64,000 nt of DNA from NCBI GenBank assembly GCA_949825045.1, contig OX463824.1:31714001-31778000 (forward strand), read 5' to 3'. The stretch's first letter is position 1. Each line of letters opens with the position of its first letter. The position numbers and the translations under genes were made by a program. Shown here piece after piece: positions 9,816 to 17,945 of this stretch. The notes under the pieces were generated by a model. That model searched no databases and had not been told where the DNA came from. It was given only the letters and a program-made list of their open reading frames with translations. This DNA comes from Argyresthia goedartella. Lineage: Eukaryota > Arthropoda > Insecta > Lepidoptera > Argyresthiidae.

Positions 9816-10460
9816 ATGGATTACCCAGCAGAAAGCTGTGTTACACCTGTTAAACATAATGATTTTTCTAACGATTTAAGTTTTAGTACCCCAGAACCAT
9901 TGAGTGAAAATAATAGTGAATATAGGGAATTGAATATTCCTTTTGGAATACGAAGCGAGAACAATTTGTTATTGATTGGGAATACCGTAGTATCGATTTC
10001 AGGGCCGCAAGATGGTACAAGAATGATTAGAGTGGGTGATAAGAAATATATGATAACACCAGGAATAGAGCAGTTATTATTAAAGAGTAAACCTGAATTA
10101 AAGACCATTACTGAGAGTGATAAAATTGCTTATAAAGAGATATTACGTTCAACAAATGCTCACAAAAGGGATTTCAATCCTTCTGCACAAATCAAAGGCG
10201 ATAAGGGTATAAAGTATTGTAAAATCATTAGACCATTATTCTCTGATAAAAATGTTGAGGATATTAAGCAAGGAGGATATTTAAGACCTCTAAAAAAATA
10301 TAAAAAAAACACTGACTATGTTTATTGGGATGATCCAAATGAGCTAATAGAAAGATTGAAAATTTTAATTGCATCTAAAGATGCTGGAAACACAAGCCAT
10401 AATAATGAAATAATATCAATTATTGAAGAACTAAAAGAAGCCGGCATCATAAAAAAATAA
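9816..10460 (+). CDS. Conserved Polinton/adintovirus-type protein (YWDDPNEL)
   Basis: 214 residues. The N-terminal 40 residues are Ser/Asn-rich and probably disordered. A beta-rich central part (about 45-90) follows, then a C-terminal half with the recognisable motif YVYWDDPNELIERLKILIAS and a helical tail ending in EELKEAGIIKK. I recognise this C-terminal signature from proteins of insect and cnidarian elements of this type, where it has no assigned function. It has no catalytic motif. A virion or assembly role is plausible from its position among structural genes, but that is inference. Only 12 nt separate it from the stop of the preceding ORF, in frame. Confidence 0.75.
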   Translation: MDYPAESCVTPVKHNDFSNDLSFSTPEPLSENNSEYRELNIPFGIRSENNLLLIGNTVVSISGPQDGTRMIRVGDKKYMITPGIEQLLLKSKPELKTITESDKIAYKEILRSTNAHKRDFNPSAQIKGDKGIKYCKIIRPLFSDKNVEDIKQGGYLRPLKKYKKNTDYVYWDDPNELIERLKILIASKDAGNTSHNNEIISIIEELKEAGIIKK

Positions 10461-10513
10461 ATAAAAGCGAATGTTCGTTAAACTATAGCTTAGTTATATT
10501 CTTTCAGTTAAAC

Positions 10514-10789
10514 ATGAATGTTGATAAATTTGGCCATCATGTTCACAAAAGAATTATAAATACTAAACAACTTGAAAATAGATTTGATCTCCAACATAAA
10601 ACCTTAAAGCATATTGGGGAACCAATTGATCCTGCTGACTGCGCCACTAAAAACTATGTTGATAAATTACTTTGTGAACTTACAAAAAAAATAAAAACAG
10701 TTGAACAGTTACTTTCTCAATTGAATAACGATGTTAATAAAGTAGATAGAAAATTAGATGATATTGCACAAAAACAAAAAAGAAAATGA
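10514..10789 (+). CDS. Small coiled-coil protein of the Polinton-like element
   Basis: 91 residues. It starts MNVDKFGHHVHKR. A central DPADCATKNYVDK segment is typical of trimeric fibre-like proteins in which a DA-x-x-K-x-YVD motif precedes a coiled coil. The last 35 residues (from about 55) are heptad-like with Leu/Ile/Val and many Lys. A fibre or spike stalk role is a reasonable inference but is not proven. Its TGA stop overlaps the integrase ATG (ATGA at 10786-10789). Confidence 0.65.
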   Translation: MNVDKFGHHVHKRIINTKQLENRFDLQHKTLKHIGEPIDPADCATKNYVDKLLCELTKKIKTVEQLLSQLNNDVNKVDRKLDDIAQKQKRK

Positions 10790-11718
10790 GCAAACAAACG
10801 GTGGTAAATGAAATACATAAAAATGCTCGAAAACATTTTCCGCGAAGAAGTGTCATATTAAAAGATATCGATGATTTATGGCAAGCTGATTTAATAGATA
10901 TGCAATCTTTTTCAAACGAGAACTCAAAAAATAAATTTATTTTAGCAGTCATCGATTCATTCTCAAAATATGCTTGGGCATATCCACTTAAGCAGAAGAA
11001 CAAAGAATCTGTTGCTGAAGCATTTCAAATGTTAATAGATAAGGGACGTATTCCAAAAAACCTACAAACTGATTTGGGTACAGAATTTTATAACACAAGT
11101 TTTCATAGTTTAATAAAAAAATATGGCATAAACCATTATTCCACATATTCTACTAAGAAGGCATCTATAGTAGAAAGATTTATAAGGACGTTGAAAAACA
11201 AATTGTATAAGCATTTTAGTATGAATGGGAATTATAAATGGGCTGATGGTATATTAGATACCGCATTGAGGTCGTATAATGCTTCCTTTCACAGAACTAT
11301 TGGATTAGCTCCAGATAAAGTTAATATATATAATAAAAAACAAATTCTGAATAGATACAAAGCACAGCAGAGCAAATTGCAGACCATGAGTCCTCCTAGC
11401 AAATTAAAAGTTGGAGATTTTGTTAGAATAAGCAAATACAAAGGAACGTTTGAAAAAGGATATACTCCCAATTGGTCAACAGAGGTGTTTAAAATAATAA
11501 AAGTTAACAATACAGCTCCTCCCACATACCTCTTAATTGATGCAAAAAGCCAGCCAATATTAGGGGCATTTTATAAACAAGAACTTCAAATAACTCCGCA
11601 CCCCGATATTTATTTAGTTGAAAAAGTATTAAAAACTAAAGGCAATCGTCTATTGGTTAAGTGGCTAGGCTTTTCTTCTAACGAGAACAGTTGGATAGAT
11701 AAATCTAAAGTTTTATAA
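10786..11718 (+). CDS. DDE integrase with C-terminal chromodomain
   Basis: 310 residues, retroviral-type integrase of the Polinton kind, which inserts the element into chromosomes. Catalytic residues: D35 (LWQADL), D96 (LQTDLGTEF) and E130 (SIVERF), with 33 residues between the last two. A basic SH3-like region follows (KVGDFVRISKYKG, about 208-220). At about 272-310 there is a clear chromodomain (YLVEKVL...LLVKWLGF...NSWI), which could direct integration towards methylated-histone chromatin. No HHCC zinc-binding N-terminus is seen. The start is fixed by the ATGA overlap with the coiled-coil gene. Confidence 0.92.
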   Translation: MSKQTVVNEIHKNARKHFPRRSVILKDIDDLWQADLIDMQSFSNENSKNKFILAVIDSFSKYAWAYPLKQKNKESVAEAFQMLIDKGRIPKNLQTDLGTEFYNTSFHSLIKKYGINHYSTYSTKKASIVERFIRTLKNKLYKHFSMNGNYKWADGILDTALRSYNASFHRTIGLAPDKVNIYNKKQILNRYKAQQSKLQTMSPPSKLKVGDFVRISKYKGTFEKGYTPNWSTEVFKIIKVNNTAPPTYLLIDAKSQPILGAFYKQELQITPHPDIYLVEKVLKTKGNRLLVKWLGFSSNENSWIDKSKVL

Positions 11719-11814
11719 CCAGGTCCTATCGTAATAAGTTATCATTCCATTCCAGAGTTCGTTCGAGGATAGTTAACAGCTAAACTATTTTCCTGGTATA
11801 CCTTTTTTATAATC

Positions 11815-12291
11815 ATGAACAAAAAGAAATCATCGTTAAAACCCAGAGAGAAAATCTCAAAAAGAAGGATCGTTATTAAAAAATCGGGTGCAGGATTCAA
11901 AAAGACGTTCAAAAATATGATCAATCATGCTAAAAAACATGTTCAGAAACTTAAACCTAAATGCAAAAAAGCAGCAATCGAGCTAGCTATCGCAGCAGCT
12001 AAAGAGTTTGCTTCAGATTTACCTATGGGCATACCACGAATCATACCAGTACCGAAAACTGGCGGATTTTTACCTCTGATCCCGATATTTGCTGGATTGT
12101 CGACAGTAGGTAGTTTAGCAGGTGGAGCAGCAGGTATTGCTAAAGCAGTCAACACAATAAAATCGGCAAAAAAACGTTTATCTGAACTAAAACGATTCAA
12201 TGAGAAAATGAATGATGTATGTATCGGTCAAGGTTTACAGCTCAAGCAGCATGGAAGCGGGTTAGGTATATATACAACTCAAAAAAACTAA
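11815..12291 (+). CDS. pX-like core / membrane-active minor virion protein
   Basis: 158 residues. The N-terminus is strongly basic (KKKSSLKPREKISKRRIVIKK). A central glycine- and alanine-rich hydrophobic stretch (about 83-112; GGFLPLIPIFAGLS then SLAGGAAGIAKAV) follows. The C-terminus is a charged helix, then a Gly/Gln tail. This is the pattern of the adenovirus pX/pVI-like proteins of adintoviruses and Polintons, thought to act in DNA condensation or membrane lysis during entry. A short basic sequence next to a Gly-Gly site would suit cleavage by the protease encoded next. The last 24 codons overlap the protease ORF in a different frame. Confidence 0.75.
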   Translation: MNKKKSSLKPREKISKRRIVIKKSGAGFKKTFKNMINHAKKHVQKLKPKCKKAAIELAIAAAKEFASDLPMGIPRIIPVPKTGGFLPLIPIFAGLSTVGSLAGGAAGIAKAVNTIKSAKKRLSELKRFNEKMNDVCIGQGLQLKQHGSGLGIYTTQKN

Positions 12292-12659
12292 GTAAACGGC
12301 TACCTAACAGAGCTCTCAGCAACATTGATATATTAAATAATTCGAATGATATACCATATTTTCGAGGGGTATTCATGAGAAACGAATTACCGAAAAAACC
12401 TTTAAGAAATGAGTGTGGTATAATTAATTTAGACAGTTCTGAGAATTCTGGAACACATTGGGTAGCCTATGCCAAAATGAAGGATAAAATTGAATATTTT
12501 GACAGTTATGGAAACTTAAGACCCCCGAGAGAGTTTTTAAATTATATGGGATCCTGCATTAACTATAATTATGAGAATTTTCAAAAACATAATACTTTTA
12601 ACTGTGGCCATCTTTGTTTGAAATATCTTAAGAAGTTTTGGGAAAATGTGGGAAGATAA
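12219..12659 (+). CDS. Adenain-like maturation cysteine protease
   Basis: 146 residues from the ATG at 12219, which lies inside the pX-like ORF in the -1 frame. The recognisable protease core begins at about residue 28 (LPNRALSNIDIL...IPYFRGVFMR). The catalytic triad is visible: H80 (GTHWVAY), D95 (EYFDSYG) and C129 (FNCGHLCL), in the adenovirus protease order. The enzyme would mature virion precursors. Because the first 25-30 residues read an overlapping frame and look unlike the family, the true start may be elsewhere, or expression may involve frameshifting from the pX-like frame. Confidence 0.85.
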   Translation: MYRSRFTAQAAWKRVRYIYNSKKLSKRLPNRALSNIDILNNSNDIPYFRGVFMRNELPKKPLRNECGIINLDSSENSGTHWVAYAKMKDKIEYFDSYGNLRPPREFLNYMGSCINYNYENFQKHNTFNCGHLCLKYLKKFWENVGR

Positions 12660-12697
12660 ATATTACCTAGTTGTAATTTATAATTCAGTCCTCCATA

Positions 12698-13375
12698 ATG
12701 TCTCTAACGCTCACTATCACCGGTGATAAATCTATGCTGGAGTCAAGATATATGCCTTCTCTTACGTTAGATGGTCTTTACGAATGTGGTTTAATATATT
12801 TTTCAGCATTTAATTCAATACCAAATATAGATCATAATAACAATGTTTTCTCATATGGAAGAGAAAAAAATGAAATAAAAATACCTACTGGCTTGTATGA
12901 TTTATATGATATAAATGAGTACCTCGCAGACAGAATTGAAAATTGTGAGTTTCAGATAAGACCGAATAACAACACCATGAAATGTGCAATATTTTGTAGT
13001 AAACCCATTAATTTTGATGTTGAAAATAGTATTGGATCTTTACTAGGGTTTGAAAAGGTGACATTAGAAGCAAATAAATGGCATGAGTCGGCTAAAGTTG
13101 TTAACATTCTGCCGACAACTGTTATAAGGATTGAATGTGATTTAGTTCAAGGCTCATATACGAACGGTGCTCTCACACATATTATTTATGAATTTGTTCC
13201 AAATGTTCCTCCAGGTCATAGATTTGTGGAAACTCCTAGTACTATGATTTATTTTCCTGTTAAACAAAGCGTTATTTCAGAAATACATATAAACATTTTA
13301 GACTTGGATGGTAATCAAATCAATTTCAGAGGTGAAAGTATCCAATTGTGTCTTCACTTGAGAAAAAGACGATGA
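12698..13375 (+). CDS. Single jelly-roll minor capsid (penton) candidate
   Basis: 225 residues, beta-rich, with few charged clusters and a conserved-looking C-terminus ending IQLCLHLRKRR. The size and position between protease and the large capsid candidate match the penton-like vertex protein of Polintons and adintoviruses. The segment IPTGLYDLYDINEYLADRI and the SIGSLLGF motif are features I associate with this family. There is no transmembrane helix. The stop TGA overlaps the start of the next ORF (ATGA at 13372-13375). The function rests on family resemblance and context, and has not been tested by structure prediction. Confidence 0.65.
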   Translation: MSLTLTITGDKSMLESRYMPSLTLDGLYECGLIYFSAFNSIPNIDHNNNVFSYGREKNEIKIPTGLYDLYDINEYLADRIENCEFQIRPNNNTMKCAIFCSKPINFDVENSIGSLLGFEKVTLEANKWHESAKVVNILPTTVIRIECDLVQGSYTNGALTHIIYEFVPNVPPGHRFVETPSTMIYFPVKQSVISEIHINILDLDGNQINFRGESIQLCLHLRKRR

Positions 13376-13536
13376 TTGTTTTCTACAATAACAATAATTA
13401 TAAAGTCCCTAACATGGGAGTCAAGTGTGTTATTAGAAGGAATGTTGTTAAGCGATTAACACGTACTCCCGCAAAAAATAAAAATATCACTAAAAATAAC
13501 ATAGATTTTCTGAAAGCACTTGGTTTCAAGCTATGA
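13372..13536 (+). CDS. 54-residue basic protein
   Basis: It starts at the ATG of an ATGA overlap with the upstream gene and ends in another ATGA overlap with the downstream gene. This leaves no spare bases on either side and supports it being real despite its size. It begins MIVFYNNNNYKVP, is rich in Lys/Arg in the middle, and ends FLKALGFKL. Function unknown; a DNA-binding or capsid-cement peptide would fit its charge and position, as inference. Confidence 0.55.
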   Translation: MIVFYNNNNYKVPNMGVKCVIRRNVVKRLTRTPAKNKNITKNNIDFLKALGFKL

Positions 13537-14744
13537 ATATTCTTCATATAAACAATGTGGCGCAGTTTGATAACTCTATAGAGAGTTATGAAGTTCATAC
13601 ATACAACCCATACAACAATAGTTTCAATGAAAATGATGAAATAAGAATTCCTATTCACCAGCAGGATATCTATATTCTCCCTTCAGCCAGTTGTATTTAC
13701 ATAGAAGGCTGTGTTGTTATTTCTCATAAGGATGCAACTGGTAAAATTGTGAAAAAAGATGTTAATTTTTGCAATAATGCAATAACATTTCTTTTCCAAG
13801 ATATAAGGTATGAGATCAATGGGGTTGAAATAGATCGTGTAAGAAATGCTGGCATAACAACAACGTTAAAATCTTATATTTCAATGAATGAAGGTGAAAA
13901 CAAGGCAGCTGCAGTTTGGGGGTGGAACACTAATGGATTGAAAAATCATGGTGGAAATTTCAGTGCTCTTTTACCGTTAAATAAAGTTTTAGGATTTGCA
14001 GAAGACTATAATAAAGTAATCATTAATTGTAAACATGAGCTCATTCTTAATAGAGGTAGCTCAAATCTAAACAGCGTCATAACGGATGCAGATAATTCTG
14101 TAACCATTGATATTCAACGAATACAATGGCGAATGCCGCATGTGAAGGTTTCAGATAAGCAAAGGCTAATATTGCTGAAGCATTTAGAAAAAGACATTCC
14201 CATACAAATTCCATTCAGAAATTGGGATCTATATGAATATCCACTTTTGCCTAAAACAACAAAGCATACATGGGCAGTTAAAACAGCATCTCAATTAGAA
14301 AAACCTCGGTATGTCATATTTGGTCTGCAAACCGATAAAAAAAATAGTAAAATTAATGATAGTTCTATTTTTGATCACTGTGCTCTAAAAAATGTGACGC
14401 TATATTTAAATTCACATTATTACCCGTATGATGCTCTTAACCTTAAATTTGATGAGAATAAGTACTATATATTATACGAAATGTATGCTAAATTCCGTCA
14501 GTTGTTCTACAACCTTCCGATCGACCCATTACTTAATCTTCAAACTTTCAAGGAGAAAGCCCCTCTAGTCGTCATTGACTGTTCGAGGCAAAATGAAATT
14601 CTAAAAACTGGTCCAGTTGATGTAAGACTAGAAATTGAAACTTCGAAGGAATTTCCAGACAAAACAAGTGCTTATTGTTTAATCATTAACGACCGTCTTA
14701 TTGAATATAAACCACTGAGCAACATTGTGCGTAAATTATCATGA
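13533..14744 (+). CDS. Double jelly-roll major capsid protein candidate
   Basis: 403 residues, predominantly beta-strand with loops, and intact. The N-terminal sequence EIRIPIHQQDIYILPSASCI and the later NAITFLFQDIRYEINGVEID are signatures I recognise from a widespread family of insect-element proteins interpreted as hexon-like major capsid proteins. The length is close to that of compact double jelly-roll capsid proteins such as that of phage PRD1. With the ATPase, protease and penton candidate it completes a virion morphogenesis module. It is linked at both ends by ATGA overlaps. The alternative, a non-structural beta protein, is less likely in this gene order. Confidence 0.75.
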   Translation: MNILHINNVAQFDNSIESYEVHTYNPYNNSFNENDEIRIPIHQQDIYILPSASCIYIEGCVVISHKDATGKIVKKDVNFCNNAITFLFQDIRYEINGVEIDRVRNAGITTTLKSYISMNEGENKAAAVWGWNTNGLKNHGGNFSALLPLNKVLGFAEDYNKVIINCKHELILNRGSSNLNSVITDADNSVTIDIQRIQWRMPHVKVSDKQRLILLKHLEKDIPIQIPFRNWDLYEYPLLPKTTKHTWAVKTASQLEKPRYVIFGLQTDKKNSKINDSSIFDHCALKNVTLYLNSHYYPYDALNLKFDENKYYILYEMYAKFRQLFYNLPIDPLLNLQTFKEKAPLVVIDCSRQNEILKTGPVDVRLEIETSKEFPDKTSAYCLIINDRLIEYKPLSNIVRKLS

Positions 14745-15226
14745 AAGTGTTTGTAGATGTTCAGGGATTTAAATCAGAAAAAAATTGTTTTATACTAAAA
14801 GAATTGGCTGTACTATATGATGACAAAGTACAAGTGTTTTTATTTAAGCCCCCGTGTCCATACTCTGATTTAACAGCCATGGAAAAAAAACATGTTACTT
14901 GGATAGAGAGGAATAGGAAAATTTCATGGTGTGAAGGAATCGTACCTTACGAATATCATACATCATATTTTTTATCTTTCTTTAAAAATAAAGAAATTTA
15001 TTGTAAGGGTCTTGAAAAAGTGTCATGGTTGAAAAATATTTTAGATAATAATAATATTTATAATGTTGAGGAATATGGATGTCCTAATTTATTGAATTTG
15101 TATAAAGAGTATAATTTATGTTCTGATATTTATAGCTGTATTTATCACCCAACAATATGTGCGTTGAAAAACGTAATGTGTATAAAAAAATGGTGTGTTT
15201 TAAATAATAAAGTATTCAATAACTAA
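14741..15226 (+). CDS. 161-residue conserved element protein, possibly RNase H-like
   Basis: It starts MKVFVDVQGF and shows strand-like beginnings (KVFVDVQGF, KNCFILKELAVLY), a central DLTAMEKKHVTWIERN and, later, KGLEKVSWLKNIL and a Cys/His-rich tail (CSDIYSCIYHPTICALKNV). I recognise the layout (an xVDVQGF start and a GxEKxxWL motif) from proteins at the end of insect elements of this type. The order is reminiscent of 3'-5' exonuclease / RNase H folds, but the first acidic motif is D-x-Q rather than D-x-E, so catalysis is doubtful. Function unknown. It is the last gene, joined to the capsid gene by ATGA. Confidence 0.65.
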   Translation: MKVFVDVQGFKSEKNCFILKELAVLYDDKVQVFLFKPPCPYSDLTAMEKKHVTWIERNRKISWCEGIVPYEYHTSYFLSFFKNKEIYCKGLEKVSWLKNILDNNNIYNVEEYGCPNLLNLYKEYNLCSDIYSCIYHPTICALKNVMCIKKWCVLNNKVFNN

Positions 15227-16350
15227 TTTACAGTATGGTTATTTATTTCAATTACTTAATTTATGGAGATCCTATTATTTAGATATTTTTAGCAGAAGTG
15301 AGTATTTTTATCATCATCTGTTGATCACATAACATTAAAACTAATTTAGACATGATGAGTTCAAGCATACATATTACCAAGACAGAAATATCGAACTAGA
15401 CTATCGATATGAGACAGGCATTAGAATACTAAGTAGTTAAGCTTAGAAACATAGTTGGATCTGTTGTAGTAGTTAACTCTAACTTTAACTTAATCATTGA
15501 ACAATGGGCCACGAATGCGCCATGGGCCATGATCAATGGATCATGCTCGAGCAAAGCGGGGTTCAAAATAAAATAGGCATACTTTTGCTCGATTGAGTAC
15601 TAGAAAAACTACAAATGATCAGAATGATATGGGTTCTGAATTAGAATTTTATTTAGCGTGAGAATACTAACCATCGGAGAATTGTTACGCATGGATCACC
15701 CCCGAGCAAGGCGAGGGGGTGATCCAAAAGTAACAATTCTTCACTACTTATGTTACTTACATGTCATTTTCCAGGATTTTCAGCTGGATACTTGCTGAGC
15801 TGTACAGCTTGTTATTTGGTATCACCTTTATTTTCATAGGACCCTGTAACGTTTTAAACCATAAGAACACATTAACAAATCATTTTCGCTTTGTATTTTC
15901 ACACTATCAGCACTTCTAAATCGATAGCGAAGGGGTTTACCTTTGGTGACCTTGTATTTGGCTTTCTCCGAAACTCTGCAATCTCGGGCTTCGTGCGCGC
16001 TGGTGCGCTACCTTTTTATATTCATTGTTACTTCATTTACTTCATGGTTTTCTTGTTGTTTTCTGTATTACGAGCCTGAAACCAAAAACTGACATATGTT
16101 GATGTCGTTGTTTATCTGGTTGTCATGGCAATGTCCATTCAAACTCGTTAGCGGTCTGATATGTTTGCTTCAATACTTTTACAAAAATACTTTTTCTCTC
16201 TTGGCCACTCACAAAAATTGCTTTTAATTTAAATAATTTTTAGAACTCTCCAAAAAGGGTATAAGAGCGGAACATTTCTGAAATTCCGGAATCTCACGTC
16301 AGCTTCTGAGCAAGAAGAATCACCTAAAGGCCTTATCCCGGGGTCGCACT
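15227..16350. other. Non-coding region right of the Polinton-like element
   Basis: No convincing gene. It holds a long perfect-stem hairpin at 15679-15739, a related degenerate motif (CTCGAGCAAAGCGGGG) at about 15547-15563, and a short GC-rich patch at about 15985-16010. The right end of the element should lie here, but no sequence matching the inverse of the region before polB was seen. Confidence 0.5.
15679..15739. repeat. Perfect hairpin with GAGCAAGGCGA loop
   Basis: Outer arms GAATTGTTAC / GTAACAATTC and inner arms TGGATCACCCCC / GGGGGTGATCCA are perfect, separated by three unpaired bases on each side. The loop is GAGCAAGGCGA. There are 22 paired positions in total. Confidence 0.85.
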
Positions 16351-16357
16351 ACCCCGG

Positions 16358-16605
16358 GATCCTGCAAGCCGTTACTACAACGCGATCCTGCGAGCCGTTA
16401 CTACAACGCGATCCTGCGAGCCGTTACTACAACGCGATCCTGCGAGCCATTACTACAACGCGATCCTGCGAGCCGTTACTAAAACGCGATCCTGCGAGCC
16501 GTTACTACAACGCGATCCTGCGAGCCGTTACTGCAACGCGATCCTGCGAGCCGTTACTACAACGCGATCCTGCGAGCCGTTACTGCAACGCGATCCTGCG
16601 AGCCT
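16358..16605. repeat. 26-bp minisatellite, 10 copies
   Basis: The unit GATCCTGCGAGCCGTTACTA plus CAACGC recurs at exactly 26-bp intervals from 16358 to 16592, with only occasional substitutions (CAAGCC, CCATT, AAAAC, TGCAAC). It is GC-rich and sits in AT-rich DNA. No spacer variation, so it is not a CRISPR array. Confidence 0.92.
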
Positions 16606-17224
16606 CAACCCTGTTCAGCGCTTCGCTGAGTCTCCTCGTCACCTACCCGTTCACGGCTATACCTGCATCCTGGTCATCACTTCATCGGTCTCCTACTCTC
16701 CGTGTCCTCCGCTTCCTTTTTTATACCTGTCTCTTTAACCACTGCAAGGTAATAGTATTATGGTTGGTTACATACCTCTGACCGGGCTTGGTGAAACTCG
16801 TATATAAGCCCAGAGCTGGTGGTGTTGCTTTGATGATCCATTTACTAGCCCCCAAACGCATATTTCAATTAAAAAAGCCGATTAAACAAACATTATAGCT
16901 GAATTATCTAAAATCTATATGCTCGCTTTTCTTTACAATAAGTAGGTGGACGAAGCGGTAGTTTTTTTTTTTTTAATAAACGAGGCTTATAGATGAATAT
17001 GTTCCCTATTTTTACAGTAATACCGAAGGCTACCCTGTGTGGTATTCAAAACCACTCATACACATGCTCACCGAAAAATCAAAATACCACCAGAAATGGA
17101 AGAGTTACTGTAATCCTCGTGATTACCACTGATTTTCACTGCTTCGTAAATGCCATAAAAACTTCAGAAGTTATGCTGGGATAACTACTATTAAATGTAG
17201 TGCTGCCATCGCTATTAATCCTAA

Positions 17225-17672
17225 ATATTATGGTGGTATGCAAAGGATCTTCGTCGCGATCACGGTCTACCTACGCAGATAGCCTAAGGTTCACGTACTG
17301 CCAACGGTGGCGATGAGGCTTGCGAGGTTTCCCTTGATTATTTTTTGACAGTGTATGTTGATTCGCCTGGTACGCTTACTCTTCCAACCGAATCACCAAA
17401 CCCGTTTATTTGCTTAGGCTCAATTGAGTTGAGTAATGACCTTGTCCTGAAGTACTTGAAGCAAATCAACACCAACATGGGGGCTGGGCAGTACAACTAG
17501 CGACTCCATTGTGCATTATCTTTAAGAGGTCTTTAACGAAGAATATGCTTTCCAAACAATGGAAAAAAGCCTTTGTTGTACCTATGGTATGTATGGTACG
17601 AGTACGAGGTACACCTACACATGGTGGATCCAAGAATATTGCTGAACATTATAGCCCGGTATCAATACTCCC
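17225..17672 (+). pseudogene. Non-LTR retrotransposon RT fragment, 5' piece
   Basis: Broken frames resemble the start of a Jockey-like reverse transcriptase: a segment equivalent to KYLKQINTNMGAG, then (another frame) LCIIFKRSLTKNMLSKQWKKAFVVPM and AEHYSPVSILPV, which matches the usual 'W..A.V.P..K.G....Y.PIS.L' RT motif. It is interrupted by the SINE at 17676-17945 and continues after it. Confidence 0.7.
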
Positions 17673-17675
17673 TGT

Positions 17676-17945
17676 ATTTAATAATAATAATAATAATAAT
17701 AATACCTTGGACATCATTTTACACACATTAATCTAGCCCCAAACTAGGATTCCCTGTATCTTGGGTACTAGACAACGATACACATACTTATATAGATAAA
17801 TATTATACTTAGATAGATAAACAACCATGACTAGGGTACAAACATTCGTTCTCATCAAACAAATATTTGCCCCCACCGGGACTCGAACCCGGGACCCCTG
17901 GTTTCGTAGGCAGCGTCACTGCCGACTCGGCCATTCGGGTCGTCA
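17676..17945 (-). repeat. tRNA-derived SINE (head TGGCCGAGTCGG), (ATT)n tail
   Basis: On the - strand it has an A box TGGCCGAGTCGG and a B box GGTTCGAGTCC, a body containing AGTTTGGGGCTAGAT, and a 3' (ATT)n tail, seen here as TAATAATAAT at 17680-17702. It interrupts an RT reading frame. The flanks GTATTTA and GCATTTA look like an imperfect target duplication. Other copies: 25824-26085 (+) and 52036-52262 (+). Confidence 0.85.

Larger units (their letters stand above)
3948..15226. mobile_element. Maverick/Polinton (adintovirus-like) element
   Basis: This 11.3-kb block is AT-rich, densely packed with genes and unlike its surroundings. In order it encodes: protein-primed PolB; a divergent small - strand gene; packaging ATPase; two ORFs separated by a stop; a coiled-coil protein; integrase with chromodomain; a pX-like protein; adenain-like protease; a single jelly-roll candidate; a 54-residue basic protein; a double jelly-roll capsid candidate; and a 161-residue protein. 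PolB, integrase, ATPase, protease and two capsid proteins are the hallmark set of Polintons and adintoviruses. All hallmark ORFs are intact. The limits given are those of the genes. I compared about 70 bp upstream of polB with about 250 bp downstream of the last gene by eye and saw no terminal inverted repeat or target duplication. Confidence 0.9.

Noticed and set aside
9821..10108. - strand ORF opposite the 214-residue gene
   Set aside because: Shadow of the recognised + strand protein.
15227..15700. Right terminal inverted repeat of the Polinton-like element
   Set aside because: Compared by eye with the inverse of 3880-3947; only a weak AACTTTAA-type match was seen, too short to support.
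15891..16079. 62-codon ORF after the Polinton-like element
   Set aside because: No motif, no start context, and composition typical of random AT-rich sequence.
16358..16605. CRISPR-like array
   Set aside because: Contiguous 26-bp units without variable spacers, in a eukaryotic repeat context; a minisatellite.
17850..17945. tRNA gene on the - strand
   Set aside because: Good A and B boxes, but the sequence continues into a conserved body with an (ATT)n tail and recurs at 25.8 and 52.0 kb. It is a tRNA-derived SINE.
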